64,000 bases of DNA from Gluconobacter aidae. Its GTDB lineage: Bacteria > Pseudomonadota > Alphaproteobacteria > Acetobacterales > Acetobacteraceae. Positions 54,746-62,645 of the stretch are shown here, piece after piece. The notes under the pieces were generated by a model. That model made no database searches, was not told the DNA's origin, and saw only the letters and a list, made by a program, of their open reading frames with translations. How positions within the stretch are numbered: the first letter of the stretch is position 1; each line of letters opens with the position of its first letter. A program made the position numbers and the translations under genes. The DNA lies in the NCBI RefSeq assembly GCF_009547075.1, contig NZ_WIPH01000011.1, forward strand, positions 1-64,000, written 5' to 3'.

Positions 54746-55399
54746 ATGGATGATCTTCTGACGTCCGTTCGTCCGCGAACCATCCTTGCCGAAGGTGCCG
54801 TGTGGCTGCCCGGCTTTGTCCTGTCCGAAGCGCAGGCGCTCCACCAGGCCATTGCGCAGGTCTCCGCACAGGCGCCTTTCCGCCATTTCCGCACCCGGAT
54901 GGGTCCGATGTCGGCTGCGATGACATCGTGTGGCGCCTGTGGCTGGGTCGCCGATCCGTCCGGCTACCGCTATTCCCGAACCGATCCACAGACCGGTCAA
55001 TCCTGGCCCGCCATGCCAGACGCACTTCGTCACCTTGCCGTCCTCGCGGCAGCCGAAGCGGGGTATGCGGCCTTCGATCCCGCGTCCTGCCTCATCAACC
55101 GCTACGGGCCCGGAGCGAAAATGGGCCTGCATGAGGACAGGGACGAGGGGATGCCAGAGGCCCCTGTTGTGTCGGTTTCCCTTGGCGTACCGGCCCGTTT
55201 TTCGTTCGGTGGCTTACGCCGGACGGACCCGAAACGCATCATCGAACTGCTCGATGGCGATGTGGTGGTGTGGGGTGGGGGCTCGCGGTTTGCGTGGCAT
55301 GGGGTTTCGCCCATCCGCGAAACATTCCATCAGCAGACAGGTGCCATGCGATACAATCTGACGTTTCGCGCTATCAACGCCGCGCTTTTTCGGCCATAA
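54746..55399 (+). CDS. alkB: Alpha-ketoglutarate-dependent DNA repair dioxygenase AlkB
   Basis: 217-aa Fe(II)/2-oxoglutarate oxygenase that removes alkyl groups from DNA bases such as 1-methyladenine and 3-methylcytosine. The iron ligands are H129 and D131 in GLHEDRDE and H185 in FAWHGVSP; the 2-oxoglutarate arginines are R202 and R208 in MRYNLTFR. These numbers fall close to those of the E. coli enzyme, and the nucleotide-lid region with GYRYSRTDP is present. No ada gene is alongside. It precedes the DAHP synthase gene by 47 bp. Confidence 0.94.
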   Translation: MDDLLTSVRPRTILAEGAVWLPGFVLSEAQALHQAIAQVSAQAPFRHFRTRMGPMSAAMTSCGACGWVADPSGYRYSRTDPQTGQSWPAMPDALRHLAVLAAAEAGYAAFDPASCLINRYGPGAKMGLHEDRDEGMPEAPVVSVSLGVPARFSFGGLRRTDPKRIIELLDGDVVVWGGGSRFAWHGVSPIRETFHQQTGAMRYNLTFRAINAALFRP

Positions 55400-55446
55400 C
55401 CAGCGCCCCGCAACTTCTGCATTCACACTCATCCGGAGGGCATTTG

Positions 55447-56838
55447 ATGCACCCCTCGAGCCAGACCCCGACGTCCACCAACACGATGTCCTGGTCTCCT
55501 GCAAGCTGGCGTTCCCGTCCCATCGTCCAGGCTCCATCCTATACGGATGAAGCGGCGCTTGCTGCTGTTGAAGCTCGTCTGCATCGATATCCACCGCTGG
55601 TTTTCGCGGGGGAGGCCCGTCGTCTCAAGACCCGTCTGGCCGCGGCGTCGCGTGGCGAGGCCTTCGTCCTTCAGGGCGGCGCCTGTGCCGAGAGCTTTGA
55701 CGAATTCACCGCTGATATCGTGCGCGACACGTTCCGCGTCCTGCTCCAGATGGCGGTCGTGCTGACATTCGCCGCCAAGGTTCCGGTCGTGAAGATCGGG
55801 CGCATGGCCGGGCAGTATGCCAAGCCGCGCTCGTCCAATACCGAGACGGTCGATGGTGTGACGTTGCCCTGCTATCGCGGTGACATCATCAACGGCCCGG
55901 AGTTCACGCCCGAAGCCCGTATTCCCGATCCGCGCCGCATGGAGACCGGATATTTCCAGTCCGCCGGCGTGATGAACCTGCTCCGTGCTTTCGCGCATGG
56001 CGGTTACGCGAACCTGCATCAGGTCCATAGCTGGAATCTCGGCTTCGTGGAGCGCTCTCCGCTCGCCGCGCGCTATCAGGATCTGGCTCATCGTATCGAC
56101 GAGACGCTTTCGTTCCTGCGGGCCTGCGGTTTTGACGGCTCGGCGTCGCAGATCGACGAGACGGAGTTCTACACGTCCCACGAAGCTCTGCTCCTGCCTT
56201 ATGAGCAGGCCCTGACCCGCGTGGACAGCACGAGCGGCGATTACTACGACTGCTCGGCCCATTTCCTGTGGATCGGTGACCGCACCCGTCAGCCGGACGG
56301 CGCGCATGTCGAGTTCCTGCGCGGTGTGCAGAACCCGATCGGCATCAAGGTCGGGCCGACCACGACGGTGGCGGATCTCGAAAAGCTGCTCGAAATTCTC
56401 AATCCCGAGGATGAAGCCGGCCGCATCACGCTGATCTCGCGCATAGGCAAGGACAAGGTCCGCGATCACCTGCCGCCGTTGCTCGATGCCGTGAACCGCA
56501 CCGGCCGCACCGTGACCTGGCTGTGCGATCCCATGCACGGCAACACCACGACCACGGCCAGCAAGATCAAGACGCGCTCCTTCGACAATATCCTGGGCGA
56601 GGTTCTCGGCTTCTTCGACGTGTTCGAGGCCGCAGGCCGTCGTCCGGGTGGCATCCATCTTGAAATGACGGGTCAGGACGTCACGGAATGCATTGGTGGC
56701 GCACAGTGTCTGACCGAGGCCGATCTGGGCGACCGCTATGAAACATTCTGTGATCCGCGCCTTAATGCGGAACAGTCACTTGAAATGGCCTTCCTTCTTG
56801 CTCAGGAATTGACGGGACGAGCAGGAAAGAAAGAATGA
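55447..56838 (+). CDS. 3-Deoxy-7-phosphoheptulonate synthase, class II
   Basis: 463-aa class II (plant-type) DAHP synthase, the first step of aromatic amino-acid synthesis, condensing phosphoenolpyruvate and erythrose 4-phosphate. The start at 55447 has GGAGGG 7 nt upstream; the frame runs back into alkB but without relevance. Signature blocks: [28 protein letters not shown] (metal-binding Cys), [32 protein letters not shown] and [19 protein letters not shown]. Its stop overlaps the pncB start (ATGA). Confidence 0.95.
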   Translation: MHPSSQTPTSTNTMSWSPASWRSRPIVQAPSYTDEAALAAVEARLHRYPPLVFAGEARRLKTRLAAASRGEAFVLQGGACAESFDEFTADIVRDTFRVLLQMAVVLTFAAKVPVVKIGRMAGQYAKPRSSNTETVDGVTLPCYRGDIINGPEFTPEARIPDPRRMETGYFQSAGVMNLLRAFAHGGYANLHQVHSWNLGFVERSPLAARYQDLAHRIDETLSFLRACGFDGSASQIDETEFYTSHEALLLPYEQALTRVDSTSGDYYDCSAHFLWIGDRTRQPDGAHVEFLRGVQNPIGIKVGPTTTVADLEKLLEILNPEDEAGRITLISRIGKDKVRDHLPPLLDAVNRTGRTVTWLCDPMHGNTTTTASKIKTRSFDNILGEVLGFFDVFEAAGRRPGGIHLEMTGQDVTECIGGAQCLTEADLGDRYETFCDPRLNAEQSLEMAFLLAQELTGRAGKKE

Positions 56839-58037
56839 CCGCTTCCGATCCCCAGAATACTCCTCAGGCCGCGCTCCGGCGCGCGCTTGGCACTCTCGGC
56901 CCGCTGGACGAGAAAACCATCGAAGCGCGGACGGACGCCTATTTCGGGCGAACGCGGCACATCGTGGAGCATTTCGGGGATTCCCGCGTCACCTATGCGG
57001 TGTTCATCCGTCGCCCGGTGATCGCGGCCTGCGGGCTGGTCGTTCAGTGGCTGAAGAATGTGGCGAAGGCCCAGGGCTTCGAACTGGACTGCCGGGAAAT
57101 GTATGCCGAGGGCGAATGGGTCGGCGCGGGTGAGCCGCTGCTGTATCTGACGGGCAGCTTTATCCGTCTGGCCCCGCTGGAAACGCTGGTGCTCCAGCGG
57201 ATCGGTGCGACCTGCGTGGCCGCCCATAACGCCTACCAGATGGCCATGGCCCTGCCGACCATCCCGTTTCTTGCCATGGATGCCCGGCACTGCGCGGGTT
57301 TCGAAATGCAGGAACAGATGGCTTATGCCGCAGGTATTGGCTCCCGCGCCGCGCAGAAAGAAGGGGCGCGCGGCTTCATCGGCAATGCCAATGATGCCAC
57401 GGCCGGTTTCTTCGGCCTCGATGCCGGTCTGGGCACGATGCCCCATGCCCTGATCGGTTATGCAGGCTCCACGCTGCGCGCGGCGGAGATGTATGACGAG
57501 GTCTATCCGAACGATCCGCTAACGGTCCTGGTTGATTATTTCGGGCAGGAAATCACGGACGCGCTCGCCGTCTGCCATCGTTTCCCCGAACGCGCCGCGA
57601 TGGGCCATCTGAGTGTCCGTCTGGACACGCATGGCGGGCGCTTCCTTGAAGGACTGGACCCCCAGACCTCATATGGGGTGCTTGAGCGTCATACACCCGG
57701 CACCATCCGCCGCTATCGTTCCGATCAGGAACTGCGCGATCTGGTGGGAACGGGTGTGTCGGCCGCAGCCATCTGGCGGATGCGCGAAGCTCTGGATCAC
57801 GCCGGTTTCCACCATGTGAAAATCGTCGCATCCTCGGGCTTCAACGTCGCCAAATGCTCGACGATGCGGGACGCTCATGCCCCGATCGACGTGATCGGCA
57901 GCGGGTCCTTCATTCCCGACCGCTGGTCCGAAACCTATGCAACGGCTGACATCGTGGCCTATGACGGACAGCCCCGCGTCAAGCTCGGACGCGAGTTCCT
58001 GCTCCAGAAGGCCCGTGACAGCCAGGAGACATCATGA
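56835..58037 (+). CDS. pncB: Nicotinate phosphoribosyltransferase
   Basis: 400-aa NAPRTase-family enzyme that makes nicotinate mononucleotide for NAD salvage. Family features: [16 protein letters not shown] near the N-terminus, [65 protein letters not shown], and the phosphate-binding [12 protein letters not shown]. Length and order fit an alphaproteobacterial pncB; nicotinamide phosphoribosyltransferase is the alternative in the superfamily. It overlaps the genes on both sides by 4 bp, so it is translated in a chain with the DAHP synthase and an acidic protein. Confidence 0.85.
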   Translation: MTASDPQNTPQAALRRALGTLGPLDEKTIEARTDAYFGRTRHIVEHFGDSRVTYAVFIRRPVIAACGLVVQWLKNVAKAQGFELDCREMYAEGEWVGAGEPLLYLTGSFIRLAPLETLVLQRIGATCVAAHNAYQMAMALPTIPFLAMDARHCAGFEMQEQMAYAAGIGSRAAQKEGARGFIGNANDATAGFFGLDAGLGTMPHALIGYAGSTLRAAEMYDEVYPNDPLTVLVDYFGQEITDALAVCHRFPERAAMGHLSVRLDTHGGRFLEGLDPQTSYGVLERHTPGTIRRYRSDQELRDLVGTGVSAAAIWRMREALDHAGFHHVKIVASSGFNVAKCSTMRDAHAPIDVIGSGSFIPDRWSETYATADIVAYDGQPRVKLGREFLLQKARDSQETS

Positions 58038-58498
58038 CCGACGATACGATTGACCCTGTCGAAGGCGCACCCGAAAACGGCGCACAGCCGGGTTCGTGGA
58101 GCGTACGCATCATTGACCTTTCGGGTTCCTCGGAAGGCGAGGACGATACGGTCGAGGTCGTGAAAGACTTCATCGATCTGATGCACGCCAACGCCTATGC
58201 CCGTGCCTATGTCCGTGACAGCATCGAGCGCTGTCGCACACCAGGCGCGAGCAGCAAGGAAGTTCTCGAAAACTGGTTCGCGTTCGGCGAGAACGCCGAA
58301 GTGGTGGACGCTGGCGAAGACGGCTGGAAGTCGTCTACGGAACTTGAAGACTTCGCGGCCAGCCGCGCCACGCCGATGGAGCGTGACTGGCGCACCATTG
58401 ATCCCCGCCGCCTCGTCGATGAGGAGGAAATCAATGGTCCGCCGGACGATGAAGACGACGAGGATGACGAAGACCGTCACGAAGTGATCCGTCACTGA
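58034..58498 (+). CDS. Acidic protein of unknown function
   Basis: 154-aa soluble protein, strongly acidic, with a C-terminal run PPDDEDDEDDEDRHEVIRH. The middle (about 40-85) is helical: VEVVKDFIDLMHANAYARAY and VRDSIERCRTPGASSKEVLE; after it WFAFGENAEVVDAGEDGWKS precedes a linker. No signal peptide or membrane segment. The ATG overlaps the pncB stop (ATGA), so it is made with the NAD-salvage enzyme. I do not recognise the family beyond a resemblance to small alphaproteobacterial hypothetical proteins. Confidence 0.8.
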   Translation: MTDDTIDPVEGAPENGAQPGSWSVRIIDLSGSSEGEDDTVEVVKDFIDLMHANAYARAYVRDSIERCRTPGASSKEVLENWFAFGENAEVVDAGEDGWKSSTELEDFAASRATPMERDWRTIDPRRLVDEEEINGPPDDEDDEDDEDRHEVIRH

Positions 58499-58513
58499 AC
58501 ACCCGGTGCAGGG

Positions 58514-58549
58514 AAGGGGCATGCGCTCCTTCCTGTGCGCATGGCCCTT
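58514..58549 (+). promoter_or_regulatory. Strong hairpin between the pncB operon and gltX
   Basis: AAGGGGCATGCGC and GCGCATGGCCCTT pair over 13 positions with one mismatch around a 10-nt loop. It stands 16 bp after the acidic-protein stop and 51 bp before gltX. No T-tract follows on the plus strand, so it is not a standard intrinsic terminator. Confidence 0.5.
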
Positions 58550-58599
58550 CATAAAAACCCGCTCTGGCAACGCGGCGCATCATGCGGCATTAAGGCGTC

Positions 58600-59934
58600 A
58601 TGAAACTGCGCTTCGCTCCGTCCCCCACCGGTTACCTGCATGTTGGCAATGCGCGCCTTGCCGTCGCCAACTTCCTTTTCGCACGCCATAACGGCGCCAA
58701 GTTCCTGCTGCGGATCGACGATACCGATACCACCCGCGGCAAGCCCGAATATGAAGAAGCCATCGGCAAGGACCTGTCATGGCTGGGGCTGAAATGGGAC
58801 GAGTATGTGCGCCAGTCCGAGCGTCTCGACCGTTATGCCGAAGTCATCGAAAAGCTGAAGGCGTCCGGCCGTCTTTATCCGTGCTTTGAGACGGAATACG
58901 AGCTGAACGCCAAGCGCGAAGCCCGCATCCGTGCCGGCAAGGCGCCGATCTATGATCGCGCCATGCTCAAGCTCACCGCCGACCAGCGCGCCCGCGCCGA
59001 AGCCAACGGCAAGACGCCGCACTGGCGCTTCCGTCTCAGCGATGGCAGCCGCAAGTGGCAGGACCTCGTCATGGACGAGTGCTCCGTCAAGCTGACGGCC
59101 ATTTCCGATCCGGTTCTGGTGCGCGGGGACGACACGATTCTCTACACGCTGGCCTCCGTGATCGATGATCTGGACATGGGCATCACGCATATCGTCCGTG
59201 GTGAAGACCATGTGACCAATACGGGCGTGCAGATCGACATTGCCGAGGCGCTGGGTGCGAAGCCCAACCGTTTCACCTTCGCGCATCTGCCGCTTTTGCT
59301 GGATTCCGATGGCGGCAAGCTGTCCAAGCGGTTCGACTCCCTTGCGCTGAAGTCCCTGCGTCAGGACGGGCTGGAGCCGATGTCGATCGTCTCCTATCTC
59401 GCCCGCGTCGGTTCCTCGGATGATCCGCAGGTCATGACGATGGATGAGGCCATTGCGGCCTATGACATCTCGCATGTCTCAAAGTCGGCCGCGCGTTTCG
59501 ACATGACGCAGCTTCTCGCCCTGAACCGGCGCGCGCTGCACAACCTGCCGTTCGAAGCCGCGAAGGCCCATCTTCCGCCTGAAGCCGACGAGACGTTCTG
59601 GAACGCGGTACGTGGAAATGTGGATCTCTCCGCCGAGATCCCGCACTGGTGGGATGTCGTGCATGGCACGATCGTTCCGCCGTCCCAGCCCGAAGACCGC
59701 GCCTTCCTTCAGCAGGCCCTCGACACCCTCCCGGCCGAGCCGTGGGGCGAAGAGACGTGGAAGGACTGGACCAACGCGCTCAAGGAGGCTTCGGGCCGCA
59801 AGGGGCGCACCCTCTTCATGCCCTTGCGTCTGGCCCTGACCGGTGAAGACGCGGGCCCGGAACTCCACGTCCTGCTCGGCCTGATGGGACGTGAGCGCAC
59901 GGTCGCCCGTCTGTGGGATGCCATTCAGGCCTGA
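58600..59934 (+). CDS. gltX: Glutamyl-tRNA synthetase
   Basis: 444-aa class I GluRS. HIGH-type motif SPTGYLHVGNARLAVAN; glutamate-binding RIDDTDTTRGKPEYEEAI; GEDHVTNTGVQIDIAEALG; KMSKS-type KLSKRFDSLALKSL. The short length and the HVGN variant fit the second alphaproteobacterial GluRS group. Genomes of this class often carry two gltX genes, one of which may charge tRNA-Gln for the amidotransferase route; only one is seen here. The start ATG is 9 nt after TTAAGG. It ends before a hairpin with T's on its plus side. Confidence 0.94.
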   Translation: MKLRFAPSPTGYLHVGNARLAVANFLFARHNGAKFLLRIDDTDTTRGKPEYEEAIGKDLSWLGLKWDEYVRQSERLDRYAEVIEKLKASGRLYPCFETEYELNAKREARIRAGKAPIYDRAMLKLTADQRARAEANGKTPHWRFRLSDGSRKWQDLVMDECSVKLTAISDPVLVRGDDTILYTLASVIDDLDMGITHIVRGEDHVTNTGVQIDIAEALGAKPNRFTFAHLPLLLDSDGGKLSKRFDSLALKSLRQDGLEPMSIVSYLARVGSSDDPQVMTMDEAIAAYDISHVSKSAARFDMTQLLALNRRALHNLPFEAAKAHLPPEADETFWNAVRGNVDLSAEIPHWWDVVHGTIVPPSQPEDRAFLQQALDTLPAEPWGEETWKDWTNALKEASGRKGRTLFMPLRLALTGEDAGPELHVLLGLMGRERTVARLWDAIQA

Positions 59935-59944
59935 GCCTGTTTCT

Positions 59945-59985
59945 CCGTCGCGCCTGTTGAAAAACGCGACGGAACCGGTTTTTTC
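59945..59985. terminator. Terminator between convergent gltX and the aldose epimerase gene
   Basis: CCGTCGCG (59945-59952) and CGCGACGG (59965-59972) pair perfectly with a 12-nt A-rich loop; a small AACCGGTT follows, then T's at 59979-59985. Both genes end within 50 bp of it. The T's come after a short spacer, so efficiency is uncertain. Confidence 0.65.
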
Positions 59986-60868
59986 AGATCGCTTTGACGG
60001 ACCAGAAGGCTGTCCAGCTTTCGCCCGGCTTCAGATGCAGCAGGCCGGGTTTTTCTGAAAAATCGCCTCGGAAGCCGACCGGCGTCGCATAGCCGTACCA
60101 GGGCTCGATACACAGGAAATCGGCTCCCGGTTTCGTCCACAGGCCAAGCTCTTTGAACCCGCCCCAGACGAACCGGATGCCATGTCCGTCAGGATCGACC
60201 ATGTCCACGGACCGGCTTTCGGGCTTCTCCATGATGAGGGCGTCTTTTTCAAAAAGCGCATCCGTCAGCGCCAGGATATTGTCCCTGACCGGCGTGTGAT
60301 GTTTTTCCGGCAGTAGCAGGCCGTCAGCGCCGATACGCCGAACGGGCAGGGGCTCATCATATTCAAAAACAAGTCTGTAGCTGTCTTTTGCCACGCCCTC
60401 CTTCAGCGGCCAGCGGAACGCAGGATGCGCGCCGAGTGAAGCATGGAGCGTGCTGGTATTGTCCGGATTATGCAGATGATACGAAACGCGCAGGGTATTG
60501 TTCTCGATCAGGTAAACCATCCGCAGCCGGAACGCGGACGGGAAGATCGCGCGGCTTTCGGCATCGTCCACCAATTCCAGCGTGCAGCCCTCGGGAGTTC
60601 GCGCGATCCAGCGGAAGACCCGCTCCCGCGCCAGACCGTGCTGTTTCAGGCTGACAGGCGCGCCATCAAGCGTGATCTCATGTTCGGGGAGTCTGCCAAT
60701 GATCGGGAACAGGACCGGAGAATGTTTCGGCCACGCGGCTCCTGCATTCCAGAGCAGGTCGCCGTCTCCATTCCGCAGGGAAACCAGTTCGGCGCCATGA
60801 CTTCTGACCGAAGCCGTCAGCCGGCCGGTTCCGAAGTCATGTGTGTCCTCCGTCACGGGATTCGTCAT
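59984..60868 (-). CDS. Aldose 1-epimerase family protein
   Basis: 294-aa beta-sandwich mutarotase-like enzyme interconverting anomers of free or phosphorylated sugars. The start at 60868 (MTNPVTEDTHDFGTGRLTAS) is chosen over an upstream ATG at 60952 in the channel gene. Family marks: SHGAELVSLRN, PIIGRLPEH, the LKQHGLARERVFRW His-containing block, SLGAHPAFRWPL, and FLCIEPWYGYATP with the catalytic Glu. It resembles the glucose-6-phosphate epimerase-like/LacX subgroup more than GalM. It overlaps the end of the channel gene by 32 bp, so it is the last gene of the minus-strand run. Confidence 0.88.
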   Translation of the reverse strand: MTNPVTEDTHDFGTGRLTASVRSHGAELVSLRNGDGDLLWNAGAAWPKHSPVLFPIIGRLPEHEITLDGAPVSLKQHGLARERVFRWIARTPEGCTLELVDDAESRAIFPSAFRLRMVYLIENNTLRVSYHLHNPDNTSTLHASLGAHPAFRWPLKEGVAKDSYRLVFEYDEPLPVRRIGADGLLLPEKHHTPVRDNILALTDALFEKDALIMEKPESRSVDMVDPDGHGIRFVWGGFKELGLWTKPGADFLCIEPWYGYATPVGFRGDFSEKPGLLHLKPGESWTAFWSVKAI

Positions 60869-61862
60869 GGGGTGTCTCCTGTTCTGGTGCCTTGGGCGTA
60901 TCACCCGGCTCGGTGGTATGGAAACGACGGAAATCGACTTCCACCCGGCCATCCGGACGATTCTGGATCATATCCGAAAAACGGTAGCCGTGTTTCACAT
61001 GTCCGATCTCATAAGCGTGACGGGCAAAAATGGTTTGGGATGAGATTTCATCGGTTCCGTCCATCGTGATGATGATTTCCGCGTTCTGGCCGATCAGCGT
61101 CTCCGCGGTAAGGCCGTAAAGCGGGCTGTGGTCGTCGATCAGATGCGTCGCGTTCAGGCTGATCCGGAAGATCGGCATGTGGGATTGTACGAGCGTCAGC
61201 CGGTCGAACCGGCGCACCAGACGCCCGCGCTCATCGGGCATCAGCCGCGTCAGGGTCATTTCGATATTGGCCGAGAGGATCAGCGTGCGGCGCTGGTTGG
61301 CCAGGCGGATCGTCAGCGTCGGAATCACATCGTCATAGGAGACGACCGCCACATGGCTGAACAGCACCCGTGCGCGGGGACGGGAGAAACGGGCAAACAC
61401 CAATCCCGTCGCCAGGGCATTGAGCATCATGCCGGCCAGAACTTCGAAAGAAACGATCGTGTTCGTCAGCCGCCCGACGGGGGCCATGGTGCCGTAACCG
61501 ACAGTCGAAATGGTTTGCACGCTAAAGAAAACATCATCGAGGAAATCGCCATACGGGACACCGCTCACACTGTGCGGGATGACGTAATACATCAGCGCAA
61601 AGGCGACATTGATGATCAGATACAGACCCATGGATGCCCAGAAGAAGGCAAACCAGCTCATGGTCATCAGGGTATGGTAGAGGTCGCCGAAGACCCCGGC
61701 ATCCAGGCCGGTCCGGATGATGTCGCTCCGACCGTTCTCTTCGAGAACATGGGCCCGGATCTTGTTGGCGGTCTCGACGACCGTTGCATGTGTTTCAGGA
61801 TGGACTGGCACTCCAGGATCAGATCGGGGTTCCATCCGTTTCCTATGGCGCCAGTGGATCAT
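60837..61862 (-). CDS. Inward-rectifier-type potassium channel (KirBac)
   Basis: 341-aa channel subunit. Two membrane helices (about 65-95 and 130-155) flank the pore loop with the K+ selectivity filter TISTVGYGTM. The cytoplasmic C-terminal domain (about 165-310) is the immunoglobulin-like Kir domain (RARVLFSHVAVVSYDDVIPT, RRFDRLTLVQSHMPIFRISL). The protein should be a tetramer controlling K+ flux. ATG 61862 has AGGAG about 8 nt upstream and follows the trmJ stop by 4 bp. The C-terminal tail is hydrophilic with Glu/Pro/His. Its position between tRNA enzymes and a sugar epimerase suggests only shared transcription. Confidence 0.92.
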   Translation of the reverse strand: MIHWRHRKRMEPRSDPGVPVHPETHATVVETANKIRAHVLEENGRSDIIRTGLDAGVFGDLYHTLMTMSWFAFFWASMGLYLIINVAFALMYYVIPHSVSGVPYGDFLDDVFFSVQTISTVGYGTMAPVGRLTNTIVSFEVLAGMMLNALATGLVFARFSRPRARVLFSHVAVVSYDDVIPTLTIRLANQRRTLILSANIEMTLTRLMPDERGRLVRRFDRLTLVQSHMPIFRISLNATHLIDDHSPLYGLTAETLIGQNAEIIITMDGTDEISSQTIFARHAYEIGHVKHGYRFSDMIQNRPDGRVEVDFRRFHTTEPGDTPKAPEQETPHDESRDGGHT

Positions 61863-61866
61863 GGGA

Positions 61867-62643
61867 TCAGCTCCTGTTCCTGCGGGCGCTGCTCAGTTCG
61901 CTGACAACGCCGTGAAGGGTGCGAAGCTCCTGTTCCGTCACTTCGCCTCGGGTGAAGAAATGACGCAGATTCCGCACCATGCCGGGGCGTTTCTGCTCAT
62001 TTCGAAGGAAATTCGTCTCGTCCAGATCGCGGATGAGATGGGACATGAAATTCTCCATCTCCCCCTTCGTCGCCACATGCGTCTCATTGGTCATGAGTTC
62101 GCGCGGCGGCGTCATGTCCTCGGTCAGGAACCACTCATAGGCCATGATGAGAACAGCCTGCGCGAGGTTGAGGGACATGAATTTCGGGTTGAGCGGATAG
62201 CGGACCAGCGTATCGGCGCGGGCCATGTCCTCGTTGTCCAGCCCGGCGCGTTCTGGCCCGAACAGAATGCCGGTGCGCAGACCGCGATTGGCCGCGACAC
62301 GCAGTTCAGCCGCGGCTCCCCGTGCTGTCATGACCGGCTTGACCACATGGCGCGGTCGCGGACATGTCGCGAAAATGCGGTGCAGGTCCGCGACCGCATC
62401 ATCTACGGTTTCAAATACCTGGGCCGCATCCAGAATCCGGTCCGCGCCCGAAGACGCATACCAGGCGCGTTCCTGCGGCCAGCCGTCACGCGGGGCCACG
62501 ATCCGCAGATGGAACAGCCCGCCATTCGCCATGGCGCGCGCCGTCGTACCGATATTCTCGGCAAGCTGCGGGCGCACCAGGATCACGACCGGATCGAAAT
62601 CTCCGATAGGGCCGATATTCGCCCCGCCGTCACGTCCGGTCAT
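61867..62643 (-). CDS. trmJ: tRNA/rRNA methyltransferase, TrmJ-like (SPOUT superfamily)
   Basis: 258-aa SPOUT methyltransferase; TrmJ methylates the 2'-O of residue 32 in tRNA anticodon loops. Motif 1 VRPQLAENIGTTARAMANGG, motif 2 GILFGPERAGLDNEDM and motif 3 PLNPKFMSLNLAQAVLIMAYEWF form the trefoil-knot cofactor site. The C-terminal helical extension (about 175-258) is of the TrmJ type. The start at 62643 has GGAAGG 7 nt upstream and lies just after the cysS stop; ATG 62661 would overlap cysS by 16 bp. Related SPOUT enzymes such as TrmL are less likely given the length. Confidence 0.85.
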   Translation of the reverse strand: MTGRDGGANIGPIGDFDPVVILVRPQLAENIGTTARAMANGGLFHLRIVAPRDGWPQERAWYASSGADRILDAAQVFETVDDAVADLHRIFATCPRPRHVVKPVMTARGAAAELRVAANRGLRTGILFGPERAGLDNEDMARADTLVRYPLNPKFMSLNLAQAVLIMAYEWFLTEDMTPPRELMTNETHVATKGEMENFMSHLIRDLDETNFLRNEQKRPGMVRNLRHFFTRGEVTEQELRTLHGVVSELSSARRNRS

Positions 62644-62645
62644 GG

